Assembly (NCBI GenBank): GCA_008921705.1
Contig: VFFE01007570.1
Location: forward strand, 1,115,915 to 1,179,914
Length of the DNA: 64,000 nt
Direction: 5' to 3'
Source of the DNA: Burhinus oedicnemus
Lineage: Eukaryota > Chordata > Aves > Charadriiformes > Burhinidae
Shown one piece after another: positions 25,511 through 35,960 of the stretch. Within the stretch, counting starts at the first letter, position 1; the number at the start of each line of letters is the position of its first letter. Both the position numbers and the translations under genes were made by a program. The notes below the pieces were generated by a model that did not search any database, was not told the origin of the DNA, and was given only the letters and a program-made list of their open reading frames with translations.

Positions 25511-26122
25511 TAGCACTCTCTTACTCCCACAGGCAACTGAGAGAGGTAAGTACTCACAAAGGCTTCTGAAGGAGTTCCTGACCAGATCATTTATGTGCCT
25601 GGACTAGACAGGCAGGGTTTGCCCCCAGAAGCCTTTACAGGCTACCTCCTTCCGTACGGAGAAGAGAAGTAATCATAGGCCAAGGCAGAAATCACAATAA
25701 ACATCAGGCCGCACTGTTTCTGGTGTGGTGTCATCACCAGAGCTACTAATTTTCCAGCTACTGCAAATGCCACCTTTCTCAGTAAAGCAGTTATTTAAAA
25801 AGCCAGAACAGCACTCTCTTGTTCTGAATGCTGTTTTCCTGCATATTTTACGCTACCATACAAACTACCATTTTTATTTCATTTTCCCTCCAAATTACGT
25901 GATAAGGTACATCTGCCTAATTCTAAACCAAGTTCTGTGTGCAGAGTTTTTTGCTTTAGTTTTTTTAAAAACTGCCAGTGATGTAAGAAACAGAATGGCT
26001 TAAATGCCAGACTTAAGACAACCTTGTAGAAATTAGAAATAATCTCTCTTAATCAGTAAACTCACTAAACTAAGTTTGGTATATCTCAGACATTATTAAT
26101 ATAACATTATTAATATTGCCCC
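25511..26122. other. Unique non-coding DNA
   Basis: Nothing recognisable apart from a 92-codon frame at 25725-26003 with no identifiable domain. A small duplication of ATAACATTATTAATAT-type sequence lies directly before the CR1 at 26123. Confidence 0.45.
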
Positions 26123-26598
26123 CAGCATAAGAAGGACAGAGACCTGTTGGAGTGGGTCCAGAGGAGGGCCACAAAGATGACCAGCCTCCTATGAGGACAG
26201 GCTGAGAGAGTTAGGGTTGTTCAGCCTGGAGAAGACTCCAGGGAGACCTTATAGCAGCCTTCCAGTATCTGAAGGGGGCCTACAAGAAAGCTGGAGAGGG
26301 ACTTTTTACAAGGGCATGTAGTGATAGGACGAGGGGTAATGGCTTCAAGCTGGAAAAGGGTAGATTTAGATTAGATATAAGGAATTCTTTACTGTGAGGG
26401 TAATGAGGCACTGGAACAGGTTGCCCAGAGAAGTTGTGGATGCCCCATCCTTGGAAGTGTTCAAGGCAAGGTTGGATGGGGCTTTGAGCAACCAGGTCTG
26501 TTCGGAGTTGTCCTTGCCCATGGCAGAGGGGTTGGAACTAGATGCTTTTTAAGGTCCCTTCCGACCTAAACCATTCTGTGATTCTATGATTCTATGAT
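26123..26598 (+). mobile_element. CR1 LINE 3' end, forward strand
   Basis: A clear 5'-truncated avian CR1. The ORF2 C-terminus is recognisable from GGACAGAGACCTGTTGGAG through GCCTGGAGAAGACTCC, CACTGGAACAGGTTGCCC (about 26411) and the short 3' UTR (GGTTGGAACTAGATGC, about 26531). It ends in the characteristic tail CTGTGATTCTATGATTCTAT (about 26575-26595). Stop codons and small deletions disrupt the encoded protein. No target-site duplication is visible, as is usual for CR1. It lies in inverted orientation to the related copy at 27599-30015. Confidence 0.93.
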
Positions 26599-27469
26599 AA
26601 CGTCATTTTTAGTGTCACTTCTTTAACAATTAAAAACAATAGCATGTGTAAATCCTAGAAAAATAAAATAACAGATTTTACTAATTTTAATGTATATTTT
26701 AATCTATTTTCTTTGCTGGAATAAAATACAAGGTATCAAGATGTTCCTTTTATTTACCCATTTTAGTAGTTTTAATGTTAGTTCTCCGCCTTTATACCAT
26801 TAGTACACTTTTGATATTCATACTTAATAGAAACACAAACATTTTTATTTTGAACACTAGCTTTTGAAATATTCATTATTGACCTGCTGGCAAATTCTAA
26901 TTTTTTTTATATTGATATAATCTGAAAAGTTTTGTTCCTTATAATTAATGTATCTGTTTATTATTAATAATTAAGACCCAATTTGCCTGTTACTTTTCTT
27001 CTTAATGAAGACAAATTATTTTTCATTTATTATAATATTTTAAAAATTTCTTTTAACTAATATCTACTGCATTTTAATAAACATTTTTAATCAAAAAAGC
27101 AGCTCAGCCAGGTATTGATACTGCTTGCCTGCACAGTCTGGTCCATTAGAGCTTGTGATTGTTCAAGCACCAAAATAGATAACTTCATATCTACAGAGAA
27201 AATCACTGTTATCTATATCATCAGGAATTGCTGCCTGCTGTCGCTTAACTAGGTTTCACTCTCTGTACAACTGTGGTCACAATCTGTCTCCTGATAAATC
27301 CATACTTTCTCTTGTGTATTTAAACATACATCAAGATCGATGTCTGGAGACCTCTTGCCGTATGTCTGGGAATAAATCTCTGCATTTCTTGAAGAACTGT
27401 CATCAAAAGGCAAGAAAAGGTCTAGGCACTAGAAGTTGAATTCCTCTGAGTTCAAGTGGGTAAGAAGGG
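26599..27469. other. Very AT-rich spacer between opposed CR1 copies
   Basis: Mostly A/T sequence with many TAATTTT and ATTATTAAT-type stretches up to about 27100, then more balanced unique sequence. No gene or repeat was recognised. It lies inside the loop that would form between the inverted CR1 arms. Confidence 0.55.
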
Positions 27470-27580
27470 AAATTTCTTTCTCAATGAGATTAATTTATCA
27501 TTGGAACAAGTTACAAAGGATGTGGTGGAATTGCTGTACTTTACAGCTTTCAGTTAAGTCTGATTGTTTCCAAAAGTATA
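27470..27580 (+). mobile_element. Ancient LINE (CR1/L2 clade) 3' fragment
   Basis: The plus-strand phrase CATTGGAACAAGTTACAAAGG followed by ATGTGGTGGAATT and TCAGTTAAGTCTGATTG has the order seen near the 3' end of ORF2 in old CR1/L2-clade LINEs. It is short and diverged, and it ends next to the younger CR1 insertion at 27599. Family assignment is tentative. Confidence 0.5.
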
Positions 27581-27689
27581 CAAGGTACTTCAAGAAGATC
27601 ACAGAATCATAGAATCACAGAATGGTTTGGGTTGGAAGGGATCTTTACAGATCATCTAGTTCCAAGCCCCCTACCATGACCAGAGAAAT

Positions 27690-30010
27690 CTTTTACTAGA
27701 CCAGGTTTCTCAAAGCTCCATCCAACATGACCTTGAACACTTCCAATGATGGGGCATCCACAGCTTCTCTGGGCAACGTGTTCCAGTGTCCCACCCTCAC
27801 AGTAAAGAATTCCTTCTTTATATCTAATCTAAATCTACCCTTTTCCAGCTTAAAACCATTACCCTTAGTCTTATCACTACGAGTCCTGGTAAAAAGTCTC
27901 TCTCCATCTTTCTTATAAGCCTCCTGTAAGTATTGAAAGCCACAATAAGGTCTCCCAAGAGCCTTCTGTTCTCCAGACTGAACAACCCTGACTCTCTCAG
28001 TCTCTCATCACAGGAGAGGTGTTCCAGCCCTCTGACCTTTTCTGTGGGCCTCCTCTGGACCTGCTCCAAGAGGACCATATCTTTCATGTACTGAGGACCC
28101 CAGAGCTGAATGCAGTACTCTAGGTGGAGCAGAGTAGAGGGGGACAATCACCTCCCTCTGCCTGCTGGCCCCACTTCTTTTTACACAGCCCAGGATACGA
28201 TTGGCTTTCTGGGCTGCAAGTGCACATTGACGGCTCGTGTCCAAATTTTCATCTACCAATATCCCTAAGTCCTTCTCTGCAGGGCTGCTCTCAAACAACG
28301 CATCATCCAGTTTGTGCTGCTACTGGTGATTGCCCTGCTCCAGGTGCAGTACCCCACATTTGGCCTTGTTGAACTTCATGAGGTGCTCATTGGCCCACTC
28401 CTCAAGCCTGCCCACTCAATGACATCCCATCCATCAAGAGTATCAACTGCACCACTAAGCTTGGTGTCATCTGCAAACTTGCTGATGGTGCAGTCCATCC
28501 CACTGTCTATGTCATTAATAAAGATATTGAACAGTACCGGTCCCAGTACAGACCCCTGAAGTACGCCACTTGTTACTGCTCTCTGTTTGGACATTGAGCC
28601 ACTGACTACAACTCTTTGGATCCAACCAATTCCTTATCCGTCCATCAAACCCATATCTCTCCAATTTAGCAAGAAGGATGTTGTGTGGGACCATGTCAAA
28701 GGCCTTACAGAATTGAAGATAGATAACATCGGTTGCTCTTCCTGTATCCACCTGCAGTCACTCCATCGCAGAAGGCCACCAGATGAGTCAGACACAATTT
28801 GCCCTTTGTGAAGTTATGTTGACTATCTCTAATGATCTTCCTGTCATCCATATGCCTTGACACAGCTTCCAGGAGGATTTGTTCCATGATCTTACCAGGC
28901 ACAGAGGTGAGGCTGACTTGTGGGTATTCCCAGGATTCTCCTTTTTACCTTTTTTAAAAATGGGTGTGATGTTTCCCTTTGTCCAGTCATGGAGGACTTC
29001 ACCTGACTTCCATGACTTTCAAATTTTACAGGAAGCTGCTTAGTGACTACATCTGCCAGTTTCTTCAGGACCCTGGGATGCATCTCATTGGGTCCCATGG
29101 ACTCGTGTATGTTCAGGTTTCTAAGACGGTCACAAACCTGATCTTTTCTTACGATAGGGGGGACTTCATTCCCCTAGTCCCTGCCTTGAGATTCAGGGAC
29201 TCAAGAAAGGTGGGAAGTGCAATTGCCAGTGAAAACTGAGGCAAAAAAGTCATTGAGTATCTCAGTCTTCTCCACGTCACTTGTCACCAGATCCCCTGTC
29301 TCGTTTTCCAGGGGGGTATAATTTCTTTTGTTCTCCTTTTCTGACTAACATACTTATAAAAAACCTTCTTATTGTTCTTCACATCCCTTCCCAAATTTAG
29401 CTTCAGCTGTCCCTTAGGTTTCCTGATCCCATCCCTACACCCTCAGGTAGTATCCCTGTATTCTTCCCAAGTCGTGTGTCCCAGCTTCCACTGTCTATGC
29501 ATTTCCCTCTTGTGATTCAGTTTGACCAGGAGGACCTTACACAGGCATACTGGTGTCCTGCCTTCCTTGCCTGATTTCTTGCAAATGGGAATTGAGAGCT
29601 TTTGTGCTCTAAGAAAAATATCTTTAAATATCTGCCAGCTCTCTTCTGCTCCTTTATTCCTGAGGGTAGTTTCCTGGGGGGTCCCAGCCACTAGTCCCTT
29701 AAACAACTGAAAGTTTGCTCTTGTAAGGTTTAAGTCTTGACTCTGCTTTTCACCAGGCCTATATCCCTCAAGATCGTGAATACCACCAGGGCATGATCAT
29801 TGCAGCCCAGGCTACGCCCAGTCTTGACTTCTCCTTTGAGCTCCTCTGAGTTGCTGAGCAACAGGTCCAGTAACACGTTTCCTCTGGTTGGGCTTTCTGT
29901 CACCTGGATTAGGAATTTATCCTCAATGCACTCCAAGAGTCTCCCAGACTGCTTGCAGCTTGCTATGGCACTTTTCCAGCAGATGTCAGATACTGGACCT
30001 AGTGCAAAGT
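27690..30010 (-). pseudogene. CR1 ORF2 relic (endonuclease end + reverse transcriptase)
   Basis: ORF2 of CR1 encodes an apurinic-type endonuclease and a reverse transcriptase used for target-primed retrotransposition. Here it is split by frameshifts and stops into at least seven pieces. They are the endonuclease C-terminus (29730-29936, with D-L-L-L-S-N and G-C-N-D-H-A-L), a linker (29443-29706, E-S-W-Q-I-F-K-D), the RT start (28892-29098, H-P-R-V-L), fingers/palm (28705-28902 and 28515-28751, including a K-A-F-D-M-V version of the K-A-F-D motif), the catalytic segment with F-A-D-D-T-K-L (28376-28594), and the thumb/C-terminal part (27824-28298, including H-L-E-Y-C and [11 protein letters not shown]). 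It is a dead copy. Confidence 0.92.
28376..28594 (-). pseudogene. RT catalytic segment within the CR1 ORF2 relic
   Basis: A 72-codon intact stretch holding [16 protein letters not shown] (RT motif 4/B region) and F-A-D-D (about 28466-28477), the paired-aspartate metal-binding motif of LINE reverse transcriptases. The catalytic aspartates survive, but the element around them is broken. This is only a fragment of the larger relic. Confidence 0.88.
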
Positions 30011-30015
30011 CATGG

Positions 30016-31199
30016 TGTTAAATTCTGTAGCATGTCTCATAAGAGTTAAAGAAGATTTTCACATTGTTCCTGCCTAAGCCCCAAAATATGAGCACCTCTT
30101 AACCATATATTCTCAGCTATTCCAGTTTAGTACCTGATACTCAAATTGCAGTAACACTAGTCCTATTTAAACAACATGGCAAAGATCAAGAGAGGAGAGA
30201 TGATACCTTCAAGAGATGTTCAACTGCCTCTATAAAAGCAGTGAAAAATAATTACTTGTATAGTCAACAACCTTTCCAGAACTAAGGAAATATATCATCT
30301 CTCAGTGACCTTGGCAATATTCTCCATGAGTCCAGAAAGTCTTAATATGCCTGTGACAACATCAACTCCAGCGTGAATTAGGTTATTAGGCTCCTTAATT
30401 TGTATCATTACCAACTGTTTACAAAGCCTGTGTCTTTCAAGATGGTTGATTAAAAAGTATTTTTAACAAACATTTTGCAGCTGAATCACAGCAAACCCAA
30501 CTGCTGTTGTCTTATCTCACATTTTATTATGGAAAATCACATAATTCATCACTTCAATGAATTACACCCGAATTACAGTACTGAATTACTCTACCTGAAT
30601 GATATGCTTCACCTTCAGTATCCTTTTCTACAGGTCCATCAATATCACTGCGTCTGAAAGCATGCATACAACACATTTACCTCCCTGTGTATCCATGTGC
30701 AGATCATGACTCCAGAAACACGAACCTCAACTCTTTCTGACTGGCCTGTCCACGTGTAAGCCCTTTCTTTTGGATTTAGAATAATGCCAAACCAGAGACA
30801 CTGAGTGCGGAGATATTTGACTCACTGAAATACAAACATCTCTTCTGGAAACAAGCTAATAGTAAAATATCATAATCATTAGCTTATTAAGGTTACCCAA
30901 AACGTTGTGAGGGAATGTTTGTGTTCCCAAAGGAAATGCAGTGTTTGCATGTGTATCCCTTGTCAAAAATATATAGCCTCTTGAGACAGAAGCTGGTCTC
31001 TGAATGAGTAATAATGACTCAAAAATAAACTTTTTCTGGGCCTTTAAGCATTTAAGTTAATAACTATCAGTATTCCAATGTAAAATTTATCACTTTGAAA
31101 GTCAGTTTAAAAAGAAGCTTCTGATGTGGCAGTGTAAATTTGGTTTTGGGGTTTTTTCCTTTTAAATTCTTTTTCCTTCTGGATTCTGGAGGAAAAGCA
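30016..31199. other. Unique non-coding DNA
   Basis: No recognisable feature. From about 30990 to 31130 the sequence becomes AT-rich and unique, and it may belong to the next candidate block. Confidence 0.45.
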
Positions 31200-31620
31200 T
31201 TGCCTTCTAATAAGTGCTGCAGAGGTTAATAATATATTCAGCTTGAATAAAACAAAAAGCATAGTAACATTTGACACATACAAGGATATAGGAGCACATT
31301 AAATGAATGCAAAGAACTGGCAGCTGAAAGGCAACAGTTGCATAATATTACCAGAGTAATGAGAAGTGTGCTACATATTAATAAATATGTGACCTTTTTA
31401 TCTTGATTATTTAAAAATCGTGTTATTTTAAAAATGAATAAACAAACGCCTTGTTTATCCTTACATAAAACCATAGTTTCACTTGATGGACTATGTAGAA
31501 TGATTTCTCTACTGGTAAAATGGAATGCTGCTGTACAGGTCACTGTAGCATTTATCACACCCATCTGTTTCTCTCATTATTTTAGAAAACCGCAGATCAG
31601 GGCAACCATCTTTTAAGCCA
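31200..31620. promoter_or_regulatory. Candidate conserved non-coding element
   Basis: Unique AT-rich sequence with no repeat signature. It has GTTAATAATATATTCAGC near 31226, CAGTTGCATAATATTACC near 31335, ATTAATAAATATGTGACC near 31377 and a CpG-containing AAATCGTGTTA near 31415. Frames on the two strands (31238-31564 minus, 108 codons; 31434-31616 plus) overlap and have no recognisable domain. The regulatory reading is weak inference. Confidence 0.25.
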
Positions 31621-32099
31621 AAGCCTAAGCTGGAACAAGGGTATGCAAGTGTATTCATTTAGACATAATGAAATTTTAAATTCCTAAAAGACAAATATAA
31701 TTAAAATTAAAGAAGAAATAAAAGAGAAAAGAAAAGCTGTACAAGTAAGATTGCATTTAAGATTATTATATACTTTAATGAGAAACAGTTTCTTATTTAA
31801 AGTTGTAAAGATTTGATTAATGTTTTATTACCCCTATCATTAATAACCATAACTGCAACTTCAGAGGATTCACATAAAAAAAACCCAACAGGCAGTATTT
31901 GAAATTGCAAAATAAAAAAAGTGGTCTACAACCTCTCCATTTCGTTTATATTCTATTATTAATTATTTATCGGATGCTAAAGCCTCTGGGTCAATTCAAT
32001 ACAAGTACTTTATATTATAAAATAAGTGCTGACCATCAGTTAACCTAATACAACCTAAATGACTCAGCTTATTATGAGATAATTTATCAACTTTGCAGC
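31621..32099. other. AT-rich non-coding DNA
   Basis: Purine/AT-rich sequence with short A-runs near 31879 and 31914. No gene or named repeat was seen. Confidence 0.5.
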
Positions 32100-32450
32100 A
32101 AGAGCTGAATTGTCTCAGGAACCTGCAGCTCAAACCCTTGAGCCCTGCTGTGTCTCACAGGGATGAAACCCTGAGGTTCCCAGGAGTTCCACGCAGAAAG
32201 TGGTGGTGTTGTGAGCCAGCTGTGCTGGACACAGCACAGAGGACGCTGTCGAGGTGCTTGGTCCCTGCCAGGGGCTCCTAGTCCAGAGGCAGAGGGAGAG
32301 CCACGTTGCTCGGGCAGGGAGAGCTAACCACCAAGGGCATTGGGCACTGCAGCCTGACCAGTTACACAGACAGCTTTCCCAGCGAGTCTGGCAAATTCTG
32401 CTTCTTGAGGAGACTGTAGTAACCCTAGCCAAATCCATCACTAACATGCC
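32100..32450. other. GC-rich patch of unknown origin
   Basis: About 350 bases are clearly GC-richer than the AT-rich sequence on both sides. They contain long overlapping open frames on both strands (62 and 66 codons plus, 105 codons minus). The edges are abrupt, as for an inserted repeat, but I see no CR1, LTR or SINE landmark. The minus frame is rich in Arg, Cys, Ser and Trp, which is typical of chance translation of GC-rich DNA. Function and family are unknown. Confidence 0.4.
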
Positions 32451-33074
32451 ATAGGTTTCCTTGTCCCCAGCCTCTCATTTGCCAAACTGAGAGACAAAAC
32501 CATCTCCTCCTCATTGCACGTTTCTCTTGCAATAGCTACCCTGTAAAGCATCAAAGTTGCTTGTTTTCATGAAGGATATAATTTATACAGCCACAATGGC
32601 AAATACAACAGGCAAAAGTGCAGTATATCATTAATCTTTCCAAGGTCTTAAATATCTATTACAACTAACCTAAACAAACTGATCTCTCTCCCCCCACAGA
32701 TGTATAAGCTTGGTTACTTGAACGGGAGAGGGGGGAAATGGCCTCCCTTTCCTCATACCGATCATTTGGCAAGATGAGGTTTTTTTCCTGCAGACCAGCA
32801 ATCAGATACCTCAACTCAAAGTAAAACCGCGATTGAAGAATGCAGATCTCAGGAAACATCATGCTGTGACAAAGCAAAAGGCATATGGGATGTGTAACGG
32901 TTAGGGATAAACAGTCCACGTGTAAATCATGCTCATAATCTGCTTCCTTTGCCCCCTGTTTATTATTATTTCTACTGCTACAGCTACTATTTGCATTCCA
33001 GTAGCTCCTACTGGGTGCAGCTAAAGTTGAGCCTCCATCGTAATAGACACTCTGCAGACCCAGCTACTATCCTG
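32451..33074. other. Unique non-coding DNA
   Basis: No recognisable gene or repeat. A short G-rich/C-rich region occurs near 32690-32750. Confidence 0.45.
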
Positions 33075-33290
33075 TAACACTTTCATTTATATAGAGAAGA
33101 TAAACAAAACATGCAATAACCGACATATTATTATTCCTCGTCCATAAATGAGTAGACAAGGCTCTGAAAAATCAAGTGATTTGCTGAAGTGCACAAAGGA
33201 AGTTTGTGGTAAAGACAGCAAGTCACCACAGCTGTCTCATATTGCACTTCTGTGGTCTGGAATCCAGGATCACTTTGCTTGTTTTTGGCC
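33075..33290 (+). mobile_element. MIR-like ancient SINE relic
   Basis: The plus strand keeps the order of a MIR-type (CORE-SINE) element: CACTTTCATTTATATAGA (about 33078), TATTATTATTCCTCGTCC (about 33127), AAAATCAAGTGATTTGCTGA (about 33168), then GCACAAAGGAAGTTTGTGG (about 33191) and CTGTGGTCTGGAATCCAGG (about 33250). This matches the MIR progression of a TTATTATCCCC segment, a CAAGTGACTTGCCCAAGGTCAC-like segment and a terminal region. Divergence is high, as expected for an insertion older than birds. The call relies on remembered consensus. Confidence 0.6.
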
Positions 33291-33329
33291 CTTTTAACAT
33301 TCATTTGCAAGGACAAAAGCTTGCTTATA

Positions 33330-33377
33330 GGAGAACTGAGTATCACACGGAGAACTGAGTATCACACAGAGAACTGA
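33330..33377. repeat. Tandem repeat, 19-bp unit x 2.5
   Basis: The unit GGAGAACTGAGTATCACAC occurs at 33330-33348 and 33349-33367. A partial third copy (AGAGAACTGA) runs to 33377. Copies 1 and 2 are identical, suggesting recent slippage. Confidence 0.9.
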
Positions 33378-35689
33378 TATGGTGTAAGGCCTGGGGGTGA
33401 TCTAAAAAAATACCCATCATTTCTTTTAAAAAAATCTAATAAAAAAGCATTAGGGTTTAGAATCGAGCTATGTTCGTGGTAGCTTAGTAGACACCACAGA
33501 TTCTTGAAATTAGTGGAGAACTAGAAAAGAAAATGTGAAAAATCTGCAACAGTCTGAAGTAGGTATCCTAAACAATTCAAAGCAGTTTGTAGGAGAGTAC
33601 TGTGCTGATTTGTTCTCTATCAGTAGTGGCATAAGCACCAAACCCCTTAATTTCACTGTTAACAAAACTAACAAAACTTAACATAGAAGATGTGTACTGC
33701 ACAAGGAGAAACTTGACTGAGCTGTTATCAGAAAGGACACCTTTCCTGACTGAAATAATCGCCTAGCTAATCTACCATCGTAAATCATAGCATATTACTA
33801 TTTCTTGGTCTTCGCAAGAGGTCATCTTCAAGTAACTGTGGCACTACATCATGTGTTGGACTCTGGTTTTCTTTTGAACAAACAGGCACATGTTAACATT
33901 TATCTTTTGTTTATATCTTGAGCTTAGTTTCTGTATTTGAGTTCATTCTCTTTGGGATGTATTAAAATGATAGACAATGCATCATTCTTACACTGATCTG
34001 TTCATGACTATTGTATTAAGAAAGCATTGTGTACTCTGAATAGGTTAATTGGTTGGAAGCTTAATCTAAGTGGGAGACTGTTGAAGGCAATAAGTATTTT
34101 TTTTTAACCAGGGGCATTATGCACTGAACTATTTCATTCATTTGTGTATGAGCTTCTCTTTCTCTTTTTCATTTCAGAATGTTATTGTGTTTTGCTTTTA
34201 TTTGCGTGGGCTTCTGTAAGAGTGTTGCTATTAACTTATTAGACTGGAAATAGGTTGGACTGCTTGCTAAATGCTGCCTGTTTTCTTTCCACTGAATTCT
34301 CTGCATGCAATTTAGAATTCTGTTTCTAATAAGATTATCAAGGAAATAATGAAAACCAGTAGGATTGTTCTGCTAGCAAGTTTCCTTGGTGATTAATGAA
34401 CTAAATAATAATGTTTCTCTCTATGGTCAAATTCTGCCTCCAGCTGCACCAGTGAGAAGCCAGAAGTAACTCCCTTGATGCCAATCGAGCTATTCTGGAT
34501 TCACTATGGTAGATTTAGTTACTGTGGTATAAATGATCAGAGAATTTGACTTCACATGTGTCAATAGTTTAAGGCTTGTTTGTGGTTTGTGGGTCCTTCT
34601 TTGAAAAAATGGTATACTGTATAGCCTTAAAAATCACACAGCCAAGAACCTTCCTAACAGGAGCAAGGAAGTCTCACTTTAACCATAAGTTCTCGCAAAA
34701 AGAGAAGAGCAAGCCAAGAGAGACTGACTGTAAGGCAGCCTTACATATGTGAAGAATGATGAGTGATAATGGTTTCAATCCACCATTCTCACTCTGGCTG
34801 CAAGGGTTCCTTTCAGACAGATGCATGTACACATTGGGTAATGTTTTCCAACATAAAATTTTACAGTGTATACAGGGGCTGGATAGAGTATCTACTGGGC
34901 AAGGCAGGGAAAAAATGGAGATTGTACACCATTCCTCTGTAAGACTCAGCAAAACAGGGTGGTTTTTGTCACTGGATACAAAGAGCAGATCTAGAACAAG
35001 TTCTGGGTGGCACGTGTTTCAACATAGTAACTCTTCCCTACATAGATCAAACAATTAAGTTTAGATAATCATGTGCCATCTGCCTGAAGCTCCATTTTCA
35101 GATTATCTGTCAGCTCCCCCTTGCTCTCCCAAGAAAGCTTAATGAGGAATAAGCCATGATCCATTTGCCCATTTCCCAGGGCTTGTCAGCTTGGACAGTG
35201 TGTTGGTACTAAGATAGGTGGGTAAGAAAGTAGGTATCTTCTTGCGCCCCAGAAAGAAGTGTGAAATCATAAACAGACTGAAGTGCTGTAGAAGAAATGT
35301 TCCTCAAAGACCTCAAAAAGCACCTTGTGCTATTCTTCAGCATTTTTCCATACTGAAGACAGACATTTCATATTTCCACATCTTTTTATTTTAGAGGTAG
35401 AGAGAAGCAAACAAAAAAACATCAGTCAAACTCAACAGTCTCTTTAACCTCCTTCGTTCTTTCCATTGCAATTTTACTTCAGAAATCCAGAGGGTTTTTT
35501 TCCTTTCCTAAGGACAGAAAGGGTAGAGGCTACCTCTTCTCTCTAACTCCAGCATAGTTTTGGACAGCCAACCATGGAAGATCAAATCGTAAAAGTCTTT
35601 CTACAAGGTGGTGGATTTTTTTTCGACACCTACCTTTTGTAGCTATGTGTGGAGACTGAGGATTGACAGCATGCTTTTCTTTCTCTTAA
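33378..35689. other. Unique non-coding DNA
   Basis: No gene or named repeat was recognised. Opposed open frames near 34674-35058 (92 and 100 codons) overlap and have no identifiable domain. Confidence 0.5.
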
Positions 35690-35960
35690 GTATACACTCT
35701 CAGTCAAGGACTTGATTAGCACATTTTTGCCAATAAAATGGGCTGTAATTAGCTTTTAATAATCGGTGTGTTTTTGCTATATCAGCATGCGATTTAGACA
35801 CTTGAGGTATTTTAAAAGCTGTATTCAGGAGCTCAGTACCACCTATTACATTTGGGGCAAATAAAGCTTTTAGAATAATGTTTGGAAAAGCAGCACCCTG
35901 TAAATATAAGGTGGTGTTGCACCATATGGAGACTGGCTCTATGACATATGGTTTGAATTA
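35690..35960. promoter_or_regulatory. Candidate conserved non-coding element with paired CATATG E-boxes
   Basis: Unique block with TGTAATTAGC (about 35745), TTTTAATAATCGGTG (about 35755) and TTTGGGGCAAATAAAGC (about 35850). Two identical CATATG E-boxes lie at 35923-35928 and 35945-35950, 22 bases apart start to start, or about two helical turns. CATATG is favoured by proneural bHLH factors of the NEUROG/NEUROD/ATOH type. Assignment as an enhancer is inference. Confidence 0.33.

Larger units (their letters stand above)
27599..30015 (-). mobile_element. CR1 LINE, reverse strand, 5'-truncated, 2.4 kb
   Basis: The plus strand begins with ACAGAATCATAGAATCACAG (27601), the reverse complement of a CR1 tail, so the 3' end lies at about 27599. 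Minus-strand reading runs through the 3' UTR, the ORF2 C-terminus, the reverse transcriptase and the end of the endonuclease domain, stopping near 30015 at a remnant of the G-D-F...D-I-C-W endonuclease motif. Full-length CR1 is about 4.5 kb, so roughly the 5' half is missing. It shares its 3' 475 bases with the forward copy at 26123-26598. Confidence 0.95.
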
